A stretch of DNA of 64,000 bases from Yamagishiella unicocca. Its lineage: Eukaryota > Chlorophyta > Chlorophyceae > Chlamydomonadales > Volvocaceae. Made by a program: the position numbers and the translations under genes. The stretch's first letter is position 1. Every line of letters starts with the position of its first letter. The notes under the pieces are model-generated. The model had not been told where the DNA came from. It was given only the letters and a program-made list of their open reading frames with translations, and ran no database searches. Positions 18,101-29,200 of this stretch are shown here, piece after piece. Where the stretch lies: assembly GCA_003116995.1 (NCBI GenBank), contig BDSL01000118.1, positions 226,802 through 290,801 of the forward strand, written 5' to 3'.

Positions 18101-21100
18101 TACGAGAGCTACGTGAAGGAGAAGCTGTTGGAACCGCTGGGCGTGCACCTCCCGTCGCAGCCTCCGGGGCCTGTCGCCTGTCGTGAAGCCGGGGCCGCGC
18201 CGGCGGACGCCGATGAGGCACAGGAGGGGTCGAGCGTGTACTTGTACGTGAGACCGGAGGCGCCGAGGGCACTGGATGAAGGTGCCGAGGCGGCAGGAGG
18301 CGCCTGCGGAAAAAGCAGCAGTCTGGAAGAGGCCCTTGCGGCAGACGAGCTGGGCCCTTCAGCAGCACCTGATAAGAGGTGATGATGCGCCCTGCCTCGC
18401 AAGCGTCCCCTTGAGCCTGTGGGACTTAACGTCTGTTTAGTCGATTGGCTGTTTGTTAGGATCCGGATCCGGATCCGGATCCGGATCCTCCCTCATCTTC
18501 ACGTGGGTGATCCAAATCCCACCACGCCTGACCCGGGGCCGCCCGTTCCCGCCTTCTATAGGGTCCTTCTTCGATGCGACCCTCCGCCGCTTACGCCCGT
18601 CGGGGGGCTTGTCCTCGTCCCCACCGACATCATCCGCCTGCTGGCGCTCTTCATACAGAGCCCCAGCAGCAGCGCCGACGACGAAGCCGCGCAGGCGGCC
18701 TCGGGGCGCAACCTTCTTGCAAGTAAGCCCACAGTCTCCATGCTGGGTGTGCTGTGGTGTCTGGCTCTGGAATCTCGGTTGGAGTGGGTTACGGAATCGC
18801 GATGGTGTGGGTTTGCGGAATCGCGGTTGGAGTGGGTTTGCGGAATCGCAGGATGCTGCATCGGCATGTTGAAAAGCCAGCATGCATGCGTTCTAAAGAG
18901 GATGAGTGCTCATGGCCCGGTGCCCATGTCGACACTTGATCTTCCGGTAATTCCGCCGTCGCCCCACCCGCTGTCCTCTTACTCCTTGCAGCGCTGTACG
19001 AGATCCGGTTGTCAGATTTCATCAAGGTACGGCACCCATCGGAACCTGTACATGTCCTCTGTACATGCGCCGCTTGCCAGACATTGCAATGCTTTAGCAG
19101 CTGGGGATTACCTGACTCGAACAGCGTGCAGCGCACCCGGCCCTTTGCGGGTGCTCTCTGCTCTATCCTGCCCTCACCCGTCTCATACCCGTCTCGTAAT
19201 CATCTTGTTCCGGCTCACGGCCGCACCGTCCAGCACCCGACCTCGAACTGACAGCTGCTTGCGCAAAACGCAGGACATCGGCGTCGCGTACGGCGGCTTG
19301 GTGTCCCTGGGTCTGGCGCACTGCGGCGACCGGGTGGTGACTTGTGAGAGCCCGCCGGCGCCGCCGAGCACACGGGAGCGAGTGCTTAGCGCGCAGGGGA
19401 CGCAGGGGGAGGCCGCCCAGCAGCAGCGCCCCTCGGCCACCGCCGCGGGCGGTGGCGGCGGCGACGCGAGCCCGGGGCACCCTTCGCTGCTGCTGCTGGC
19501 TCCGGAGAGTGGATTCGCCATGGTGGTGTCGTGCAACACCGCGGGGCCGGAGGGAGCCGCGTTCTGCCGCAACGTGAGTGCTCGTGCTGGCGCTGGGAGT
19601 ACCGAGATTCGTACAGGACGCGGAATGCGTGTGTGCGTGCGTGCGTGCTTGGGGGGGTTACATAAAAGAACCGATAACGTGACTGGGGGGGAGCCGGTCG
19701 CAGCGACGATTTGGTTGCGCGCCCCGTAAGGAAGTATGTGTTGGATACGAGTTTTGGCGGCAAGGACTGTACGTCTGTAGACGACGGGCGGACTGATCTT
19801 CTGAGGTGGTTTCGGAGGTATCAGGACGGGAAGCACCGTTCTGACTACCGGCATCACCCTGGCCAGGTGAGCTGGATTGCGCCACAAGCACGCCGGCGCT
19901 TTTTTCCGTCTTCTGCCGGCTGCAGTTCTGGCCCAGCTTGATCGCCTTGGGGCGGCCATTCGTCAGCAGCGACATTACCAGGCCCAGTCCCCTTGCCGCG
20001 ATTGCTAACCGACACGGCTATCCTCCACCCTTGCAGGTAGCCGCGAAGCTGCTGGAGCAGTACCGGCCCAGCGAGCTGCCTCGGCCCGTCGCGCGCAGCT
20101 GGCTGGCTGCTGTGCCGCCTCCCCGCCAGGACGCCATGGTGCACCTCATAGCCTTCCCGCCGGCCTGCTGCGTGGCGCCGGCGACGTTCTTTGACGCCTG
20201 GCCGCTGCTGCTTCCGGATTACATCAAGGTGGGTACGCTAGACATGTGCGTGTGGTGGTACCAGGTACCGGAGCATGCGGCCTACCGTGGACGAACTGCA
20301 CCGTGGACACCTGATCGTGCAGTTTTCGGGGCTGCGCCTGGGATGCTACAAATATAATATTGGTTGCTAAAGTACCAAATTAACCCAACGAGTTCTGGAT
20401 GATTGCACCAGCTGCGGATCCACACCATCGCATTCGCAGATCGCTTGCGCACCTGTCCTCCGGCACAAACGGAAGCTTCATCGCTGAGCTTCGCTCGAGG
20501 CCTCTCAGCGCAAACTGCTTCCTTCTTCCCGCAGGTCCACTGTATGCAGGCGCCCGGCCACGGCTCACGCCGCAGCGAGACCTGCGAGCTGCGCCTCAGC
20601 AAGCTCGTCGCGCCTGCAGCCGCCGCCATCCTCGCCAGCGTGGCCACGGACGCGCCGCTAGCGCTCTTCGGCCACGGCCTGGGGGCGCTGTGGGCGTTCG
20701 AGGTAGCGCGCCGGCTCGAGTGCTTGTACCAGCGGCAGGTGCTGCACCTCTTCGTCTGTGCCTGCGCCTCGCCGTCTTGCTTCCTGACCCGTGGGTCGGG
20801 AGGCACCGAGGCATCGGGCGCAGGAGGAGGCGAGGGAGGAGCGGCACGCAGCGCCCCGCCCAAGCGGTAGGGCCGCCGCGCCGCCGGTGACATCGCAAGA
20901 GCAACTAGCCTCATAGAGCCTTGGGGCTCTGGCGGGAACGGGGGTGCATGCAAAGTACTTCGCTGATGAGGCTGTCGGATAAGGTCCCGGCTGGCCAGTG
21001 CTCCTGCGGGAGCTCCCTGGTTTCTCCTCCTCTTTTCGGGCTGGGCGATGGCTCGTTCTGGCGTGTGTTGTGACTACCGCGGGGATGGCGTTGGTTTTGT

Positions 21101-22499
21101 AAGATCGTCACCTGTCAGGCGGTGACGAGACCTACCTGCCGCACCGCGCACAGGTTCGAGCCCTGGCGGACGAAGGACCAGCCCGTTGGTGGCGAGGCAC
21201 AGGGGGACGCTCCGGAGCTGTACGAGCTGCCGGACGAGGCATTTATTAGCGCGTGTCGGAACCACCCGCGCTGCCCTCCAAAGATCCGCTCACACGTAAG
21301 TCAGTCTTGGAGAGAACAGGATACCGTAGCAGGGACTGCAACGTGCTGGTCGGCAGCAGGTGACGTTGAGCACGTTCGTGCGTCAGGGCGCATTGCACGT
21401 GTGGCGCTAGTGGGCAGCTTCGCAGTTACAGGTTATAAAGTGGGTTCGGAGCATCGGGTGCGTTACGTGGCGACCAAGTCGGTACACGAGGAGCTCCTAG
21501 TGTCGAGCTTATCGACTTGCAGCCGTTTCGAACGGCTCCCTTCTCTCTTCTGAGCTTTCTGACGCGTTTTGGCTTGTGTGGGATCACACAAACGAGGGCA
21601 ATGAACATCTGTCCTTACTCAACACGTAAAGTTTGGATATGTGGGTCCGAGCGCAGGAGCACATGCCTTTGTTCCGGGCGGACATCGAGGCTGAGATGAA
21701 GTACACGTTTGTGCCGCCAGCGCCAACCCTATGTGCGTCTGTGGCGGCTGCGCTTGCCAGTGTCCAGAACAGGCAAGTCGTCGAAGTCGCGCCCACGAAA
21801 CGCATCAACTGGATCGACAGGCTGGTTTGTCAGTTTCCACCACTCCATCTGCAGACGTGGCATAGAGGCACGGAAGCACGCGCCAGTCGTCGCAACTCCA
21901 CAAGGTATTATCCACTATGTCGCATGCATCCCAACCTGATCCACGAACCCGCAGAGTGGACGAGGAGGTGCGCATCAGCCAGGGTCTGTTGTCATGCCCC
22001 ATCACTGTGCTGACGCCCGAGGAGGAGGTGGCGCTAGGCACGGACCAGACGGCGGGCTGGGAGCAGGTGCGTCTAGCTGGGAGCTTCGAGGTCTTTACCC
22101 AGTAATGTACGGAACGTACCAAGACCAGAGCTGGCTCGGGGCATCGTACCGTGCATGCAGCACCCCGCCGCCCCGAACTCAGGTATACTCTCTACCCGTG
22201 TTTTACTCCATTGCCTCCCACAGGTCACCACCGGCCAGGTGCGTTTCCAGACCGTCCCGGGCGACTACCACTGCCTGGAAGATCGCAAGCACCGCAGCCA
22301 AGTCGTCGCGTGCGTCACTGGTGTCCTTGGTCGCCAGATGTCGGTGCATGTGCCCTGGCTGGCAAAGTTGCGCCCAGCCGGTATGGGCGGCCGGTGGGCG
22401 GGCGGCGGTTCGGGGAAACATAGCGGCAACAGCCGCCCTGGCTCGGCCGCGGGTCCAGCCTTGACCTTACATTTGCCGCCCATGTATCCCCGCGGGTAG
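15187..22499 (+). CDS. Beta-lactamase-like / type II thioesterase-like fusion with degenerate catalytic sites
   Basis: Fourteen exons join with compatible phases: 15890-15998, 16463-16519, 16952-17092, 17829-17911, 18040-18378, 18562-18722, 18992-19026, 19274-19573, 20037-20228, 20535-20866, 21154-21295, 21657-21772, 21955-22066, 22224-22499 (~797 residues). A first exon 15187-15503 fits in phase but is uncertain. Residues up to ~400 resemble the class C beta-lactamase/LACTB fold: LFDLGGCAKVLAA at the SxxK position, VTVQHLLTHTSGL, a GIDYMLIGAIVEG block, GGLVLVPTDIIRLLALF, and SLLLLAPESGFAMVV. The second half matches type II thioesterases: HLIAFPPACC, APGHGSRRSE, FGHGLGALWAFEVARRL, and VPGDYHCLED near the C-terminus. 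The catalytic Ser is Gly in both domains (GCAK for SxxK; GHGLG for GHSMG), so hydrolysis is unlikely. Role unknown; no targeting signal is clear. The intron at 21773 uses a GC donor. Confidence 0.85.
16401..16439 (+). repeat. Dispersed repeat beside a 3' splice site, copy A
   Basis: Shares about 37 of 39 positions, including GGTTTGTCGGCCGTGGATTC, with 44975-45013 in an RsmH intron. Here it ends about 24 bp before the acceptor of exon 16463-16519. Confidence 0.75.
16699..16774 (+). repeat. 19-bp tandem repeat, four copies
   Basis: Four units of TCGCTCC(G/T)ACCAGGCCATG, starting at 16699, 16718, 16737 and 16756. The first two carry G and the last two carry T at one position. It lies in the intron after exon 16463-16519. 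Confidence 0.9.
18459..18488 (+). repeat. GGATCC hexamer repeat, five copies
   Basis: Thirty bases made of five GGATCC units, so five BamHI sites in a row. It lies in the intron between exons 18040-18378 and 18562-18722. Confidence 0.95.
18769..18850 (+). repeat. 24-25 bp tandem repeat, about four copies
   Basis: Units starting GGAATC at 18769, 18793, 18817 and 18842, each containing variants of CGCGGTTGGAGTGGGTTTGC. Located in the intron after exon 18562-18722. Confidence 0.75.
19656..19689 (+). repeat. Dispersed intronic repeat fragment
   Basis: GGTTACATAAAAGAACCGAT and the following ACTGGGG block match 27487-27520 with a few changes. At 27487 the same block directly precedes the 40-bp element that also occurs at 861-900. 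All three loci are inside introns. Confidence 0.55.
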
Positions 22500-22630
22500 C
22501 CAAGGGCGTGCCAGGAGTAAAAAAAGGTGTTCAGAGAGCGGTGTAGACGAGTGCCGGGGGTGCGGGTCCGTCTTCGTCTCTTCATAGACTGCCAATTGCG
22601 TTGCGAAAAGGGGCCGATAAGGAAACCCCA

Positions 22631-22635
22631 TGTAA
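22631..22635 (+). terminator. TGTAA polyadenylation signal of the fusion gene
   Basis: TGTAA, the usual volvocine algal polyadenylation signal, 132 bp after the stop codon at 22499. It precedes the 3' end of the convergent minus-strand gene. Confidence 0.5.
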
Positions 22636-23234
22636 TACATTTATTACTCTTCGATTCAAACATGTCTGCGCAGTGCACTACGTACGAGTTTCAGCTCCAT
22701 GAGCCTGGGCCTGGAAAAGGCCATAGCTACATAATGGCAGGGGCAGTTGCGGAGGCCGCCGCTATAGTCGGCGTCATTGCACGACCTGATGAATACTTAC
22801 GCGGATCAACCGATTTGGTGTCAACCATTATAAGGGCAGCCTACAAGCTCGCGCCCTTCCAAAGAAGCCGAAGGGCGTTTCGTGACGCCTGAATAAGCAA
22901 TGCCGTTGCCACGTCCAGTAAGACAGTAACACCAGAGTCCGCTCGCGAGCTGTTTGGGGCCTGCATCTACACATGCACGCTCATGTCGCTTGCTGCTGCA
23001 TCCTCCGATGCGTATGTTCAGCTCTACCCTCTCACATCAGGCCGACGCTCGACTTGGCCTCAGGACGGCGAAGCGCATTCACCGCTCGTGCACCGCCGCA
23101 AGCATCCCTGCTCGGGGCCCCGGTGACGTGGGGACGACCGTTAGTAGCATACAGGACCCCTCCGAAACCATGCGTACGGCTTGTACCACGACAGAAGGGG
23201 GCGTGGGCCAGTGACCATGTGGTGCGAATGGATA

Positions 23235-26200
23235 TTATGGTGACGGTGAGGGCACGCTTGCGGTGCTGCGCAGGTGATCGTGGTCGAGTGAGCACAGGCA
23301 CCGGTGAATGAAGGACGATGCGGCACTACCCGTGTAACAAAAGAAGGGCAGGGGCAACAACGCACCTGCACTCTTGTCCTTGTCCGCGTCGGTTGCCGCC
23401 AGGCTAGTGTTGGTAGCCGCAGCATCATTGACCAACGCACCGGCTGCTGCTTCGGTAGTGTTCGCGGACGACCCAGGTGCGGCAGCCGTTCCATTGGCCA
23501 GCGGGGGCGGTGAGGGCTGGGGATCGGGCGGCATCACCGGAGCCAGGTGCTTGATGCGGTTCTCCACATCGATTTCAAGCCTGCATCGGCAGCGGGTCGG
23601 GTGTGACTGGTTGAACAACCGCGCAAATGGCGAAGGTACTTCGAAAGCTTTTGCAGCTGGACTTGCGAAAGCATCCACGGAGGGTACCCCTAAACCGTGA
23701 ACCGCAGATGGCAGGTACACCTAGACAGTAGCCGTAACAGGTTGCCGTGAATGTCGGCAAGCAATATTGTAACGCAATGCGCGTGCGACTTTTGGCAACT
23801 GGTACAGCGCTGAGTACGAATGTCCGACCCCATGCTTACTGCTTGTTGTCGAAACCGCCGAAAAAGATCTCGGGGTCTTTCAAGTGCCAAACCTGGGGCA
23901 ATATATTGCATTGGAAACGCAGATAAGGAAGGGCCGAGACGACATCCAGGGCACGCAGCGGATGAAGATTGGCTGGAGCAGGAGCTGGTGCGGCGGAAGC
24001 CTCACATCAACCGGATGTAAAAGCACAGCCACGAAGGCTCGACAAGCCCAGTCCATACCACGACAACTGCTATCGGAACCCGAGGTTGGAGGACACGGAT
24101 GAGAGGAAAGACCGCAGTAGCAAACGATAGCATACGATAGGCGAGGTACGGCACCCTGGCCAGTCCGCTTTGGTACCGCGATACTACCTCGCCCAAACCT
24201 ACCTTGTACGACGAGTACGGGGCAAGTGCCTCCTTCATAGCGCCTTCCGTTAGGTTTGCTGGGAGCAGAACCACGAGGCCGCCCTCCTGCACCACCCACT
24301 TCTCTACAGGCTTGGTGTTGGTCTACAGCGTGAGGGAGAGCTTAGCGTTGGTCTACAGCAGAAGGGAAAAGACAGGCCCCTACAAGCCTTGCATGATTCC
24401 CGTATATCGCGCCCTGAATGTAAAGGCCCGCCTTCAGGCCTCGACGGCTTTCTACACTCTCTACACTGCAACGCATTCGCACTCTCTACACGGCTTTGAG
24501 GCCGCAGAGCAGCAGCCCAGTGACGCACCGTGCCGCTGTAGAAGGTCACCCTGGAGTGCTTGACCCATTCCGGGCAACGAGGGTTTTCTAGGAAGGAATG
24601 CTCGCGCCACCGGACCTGAGTGCCGAGCGGCCAAGCAGACACGTACGTTTGTAAATGGGAGCAAAATGTCGAGGGCACGCGAGAGCACTAGTACAAGTCA
24701 GCTGGCAAGCTGCTGGCTCGTGAAAATTACTAAAGCAACTTATTGCAACATTGCTTGGACGCCAAGATGGCTATGCAGCCTGCACTGTTGAGATATATGG
24801 TGCGGTCTCCGAACTCAGGCGCGGTAACAAAGTGCGCAGGAGTCGAAAATTGCGGCACGACCGCCCGGTGGAAGTGAACCGCGTAATGGCCTGGGAGGAA
24901 CACCCCATAGGCTGATGCCGCAGGCGCAGCATCAGGTAGCACCGTTTCGATCCGAACGCTGTCCTACGCAGCTTGGCCGGCGCATCTCTCCCCCTTCTCC
25001 TCGCCTTCCTTTTCCCCTTGCACACCGGACGCCCCTAGTCACCTTAAAGCCGCTGGCGCCATCGTCCATAAAGAGCGGGTCCAGCACATGGTCCATTGGG
25101 CACATGAACGGAACACGAGTCTGGCGAGCACCTGCGTGGCGTAGGTTGCGAGACGAGGGTGCCAGCGGTTAGGGTGCGACCTTCCCTTCGCCCGGTACCG
25201 GTACACCGAGTCAGGCAACTTATCACGTAGCAGTGCGGATTACGGAAGTCGCTGGTCCGCCACCCATGTCCAGACCTGGTCGCTGTCACTGGCCACGTGC
25301 CCCCGCCCCTCCCTGGACGCAGTTGACGATGCCGGTGACGACCCCCAGCTCCCCGCGACTCACCCGGCACCCGGCACTTGTCCAGCTCAGTCCAGTACTT
25401 GTCGCAGTAGCACGCCAGCTTCGGCACGATAATCGATCGGTTGGTGATGGCGGCCACGCGAATGCCGGGCCAGACCTGCACGGCCCGGGGGCAGGTGTGC
25501 ACGCAGGAATTTCGCGCCCACTGCGGCACCACAACGGCAAGGCCCCATCGCGCCGCGCCAGACGATTTCCCTCTTGCCACACAGGCCGATTGTGGCCCAG
25601 GGCGTGGTGGGTGCGAAGCAACGCCATCGCCATGCCCGCCCCAGGACTATTCGTTGCAGAGCACAGCCGGGACCCCGGCTCGAAACCTCCCTCGCTCATT
25701 AAGCGTGAGCCTCCCAGCTCATTTCGACGATCAGCTTGCTGAACCGCAACCGCTCTCACCGCCTCCAGCTGCATGTCCAGTCCCCGGAAATGGTACCGCT
25801 TCATGGCGGAGTTGTTCCGCGAGCTGTGCTGCGCCCAGGTTTGAGACGGAACGCGGCGCAGCTCGACGCTCACGTACGAGTCCTCTACGGGGTTGGGGGG
25901 AGGCGAAGCAGGGCCGGGGTGGGATTCAAAAAGGGTGCCCGCGAGGCTCCAGTTTCACTAGACGTCGGCGTCACCATAGGAGCAATACTTGCGTGTTTCC
26001 ACAACCTTTCAGACAGCTCTATTACTGTGCGAACACGGCTCCCATTCAAGTACTCCGACACACAGCAGACCCATACGCCCGCCAAGGTAGGATGGCTGAA
26101 GCACGATGCAACCTCAAACCGTGCCTGTCACCCCTGCCGTACCGGTGTAGTACTCTGGGGGGTCCAAAAACAGCATGGCCTCACGCAGGCGATTCCGCTT

Positions 26201-29200
26201 TCCCGGGTTGGCGCCGTACTGGAAGGTGCAGTGCACGGCATATGGCGAAACACGCTGCACCTGCGACGCACACGGGAGACGGTCAGCCCGCGACAGCAGC
26301 ATGGTGGCGACGCGGCTCCTTCCTCGCCCGTGGCTTCAGTGCCCGTTCGAGACTGGCGTCGCTGTCCATTGACAAACAGCGAACATCTCTGGTGGATAGA
26401 GCTGCCGGTCCGCAGTACAGCCGTCAGGGACGTGGTGGACAGCGGTGCCGGTTCGCAGTACAGCCGTCAGGGACGTGGTGGACAGCGGTGCCGGTTCGCA
26501 GTACAGCCGTCAGGGACGTGGTGGACAGCGGTGCCGGTTCGCAGTACAGCCGTCAGGGACGTGGTGGACAGCGGTGCCGGTTCGCAGTACAGCCGTCAGG
26601 GACGTGGTGGACAGCGGTGCCGGTTCGCAGTACAGCCGTCAGGGACGTGGTGGACAGCGGTGCCGGTTCGCAGTACAGCCGTCAGGGACGTGGTGGACAG
26701 CGGTGCCGGTTCGCAGTACAGCCGTCAGGGACGTGGTGGACAGCGGTGCCGGTTCGCAGTACAGCCGTCAGGGACGTGGTGGACAGCGGTGCCGGTTCGC
26801 AGTACAGCCGTCAGGGACGTGGTGGACAGCGGTGCCGGTCCGCAGTACAGCCGTCAGAGATGCCGCAAGGAAGGCGCTCCTCCAAGTACAGGCTAACAGA
26901 AGCCTCCAATGTGCGACATAAGGTTTTCGAGGATTCCTGGCCGGCGCAGCCCGGGGACAAGGTCCGGGGACAGGGGGCACAGTACGGCTAGGTCCGAGGC
27001 TTTGGGGCTGATTCAGTGGTAGCCCTCCTTACTGGTCCTCACCTCGTACAGCCGCTGCACGTAGTAGGTGTGGCCGCCAGAAAAGGAGGCCACCGGCAGC
27101 ACCCCCACCCCCAGGGTTCCATTTGCGCCCATGAAGACACGCTTCTGGTTCGGATGAACCTGTTCGATCATTTAAGTGCGAGGGAGGTGACTAAATAATG
27201 CGTACCGTGTTGTCCGGCAATACTGGGCTATGTCAATGCCCAAGCAGGTTGTTACGAGCAAGGGCAACCGTCAACTACTGTGTACGAACATGAACATCCA
27301 ACTGCAGCGCAACGCAAAACGTCAAGATCACCCGGCACGGCAACAGCGCAGAGCAAAGGATATTTCGCTGATAGCAAAGTAGACGTATACGCTTCGTACC
27401 TTAGCTACGGGGTCCCAGCCCTGCCGCGCAAGATCATTGAAGGCATTCTGGTCCCTGAGGCCGGGAAGCGCGGGTTGGAATTGGGGGGTTACAATTGAAG
27501 AACCGGTAACTCGACTGGGGGAATGTAGTTGGTGCATAGCCTTCATACTTCGGAACGCGCGCGCATGCTACTGGACGGCCACACATACGGACGCGACGAC
27601 GGAATTTGGGGGGGGGGTAGAGGAAGAAAAGCAACCAAAGGCGGCTTGCAAGGACAGCTGGTCCAGCATGCAATGTGCACACACACAAGCCGCGCAGCTG
27701 CTTACGAAGCAATACGATAGCCCATAAGCGAGCCATCAGGCGGCAACACCCCTGGCATCGTTCCTCTTTCCTCGCGTGACTACTTCTTCTTCCGGCCCTT
27801 CCCTTGCGTCGGTCTGTCCTACTCACCAGTACTTGGGGTCCGAATTTATGGCATCAAGCCATGAGTTTACGAACTTGATGGAACGGTCGGAAAACCTGGC
27901 ATTGACACCAATGCGGCGAGGTGGGGACGCACGGGTTGGATATCCACGCCACCATTCACGCCCTTATGCAGCAATGGAACGAACAGAACATTATGCACTG
28001 TCCCGTGCATAAACTCTCTGCTTCAATCTGCCTATCTTTCGGTTTACCAAACCCGTAGCCATGGCGCGTGCTGCAGTTAGGGAACTGAGGGGTCTCACCA
28101 CCAGCGCCTTGGTCAGCTGCTGGACTCAGGCACATCCCGGCATGGGCTCATGAAGCACATCACGCATCAAGCCTAACTTCGCTCCACGTTGTTGCCCCTC
28201 CAGGTCTTCGACATCTTTAGGGCGCTACGATAGAACATGCACCAGCCACCGCTACCGGGCCACGCCCTCCTTAGTCACCTGAAAACTCCTAGAACTAGGC
28301 CACGTAGGTGACCCAATGGCCTGCAACCAATCTACTTCTGTCCGGTCCTACCATGAATGGTGCTTTGCGTCATGTACCTGCCACCATTTTCAGTTCCACT
28401 CCCGCGCCGCCCTAACCCCCTATAGGCCCACAGGCTATGCTGATCCTGCTCCGATACAGCACTCAGCGGTCCCCCGCGGGGTCTCCGTGCCTTGTAGCCC
28501 CACCTGAAGAACATGAGGCCAATGTTCATGGGGGCCTGCGCATCTTCCGGCCGCTCCAGTCCGCTGTCGCCCGGCTGCAAGGTAGTCGCAAGATTGTCGG
28601 ACGTCACCAGGATATCAGCCTGAGGACGACACGCCACGGAGCAAGGTACCAGGGTCAGTCGTCAGTTCTTGTAAGCCCCCAGGCAATCGCGTACCCGTTG
28701 CAAGCATGCGGGTGCAAGCCGGCCCTCAACGAGGCCGAACACCGTTGAGGACTGACGCACGGTAGGCGCAGCTGAAGCAAACACGGAGCGCACGCGACAG
28801 CGAGGCAGACGCCAAGCGGCTACACCCCCCTGCATTCATCTACAAGCAAACTACGCCACGTGAAGGCACGCACCTGAGGGTAGCGGCCAAAGTACTCCAT
28901 GACGTCCCCCAGCAGCATTACATCCTGCGTGAGGTTCAGCCCCGTCAGGACTAATCAGCGTAACGACGAAGCCGGCTGGAGGTGCGGCCAAGACACTGTG
29001 CTGGCGAATCAAGCGAATTCCACAACCGAAGGCTCCACAGCAGTGCGCGGCTGTGCACCAGGCATCCTGGCCACGCCGCGCACGGGGACAGCTCGCCACC
29101 TCGTACCGGCATGGCCTCAGGACCCCTATTTCCGTGCCTGGGAGGCAGGGCCCCAGGGAGGCATCCTCACCACATCCACGAGGAGCAGGTCGAGTTCCAA

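Noticed and set aside
18419..19729. 436-codon plus-strand frame
   Set aside because: It reads through introns of the fusion gene and joins parts of exons 18562-18722 and 19274-19573; the spliced model explains the conserved blocks better.
21122..21553. Possible independent ORF starting MTRPTCRTAHRF
   Set aside because: Its useful part (ELYELPDEAFISACR) is exon 21154-21295 of the fusion gene; the rest is intron.
25441..26991. Long plus-strand frame of 516 codons with a repeated peptide
   Set aside because: It runs through the 43-bp minisatellite and antisense to phase-consistent arabinosyltransferase exons; openness comes from the repeat.
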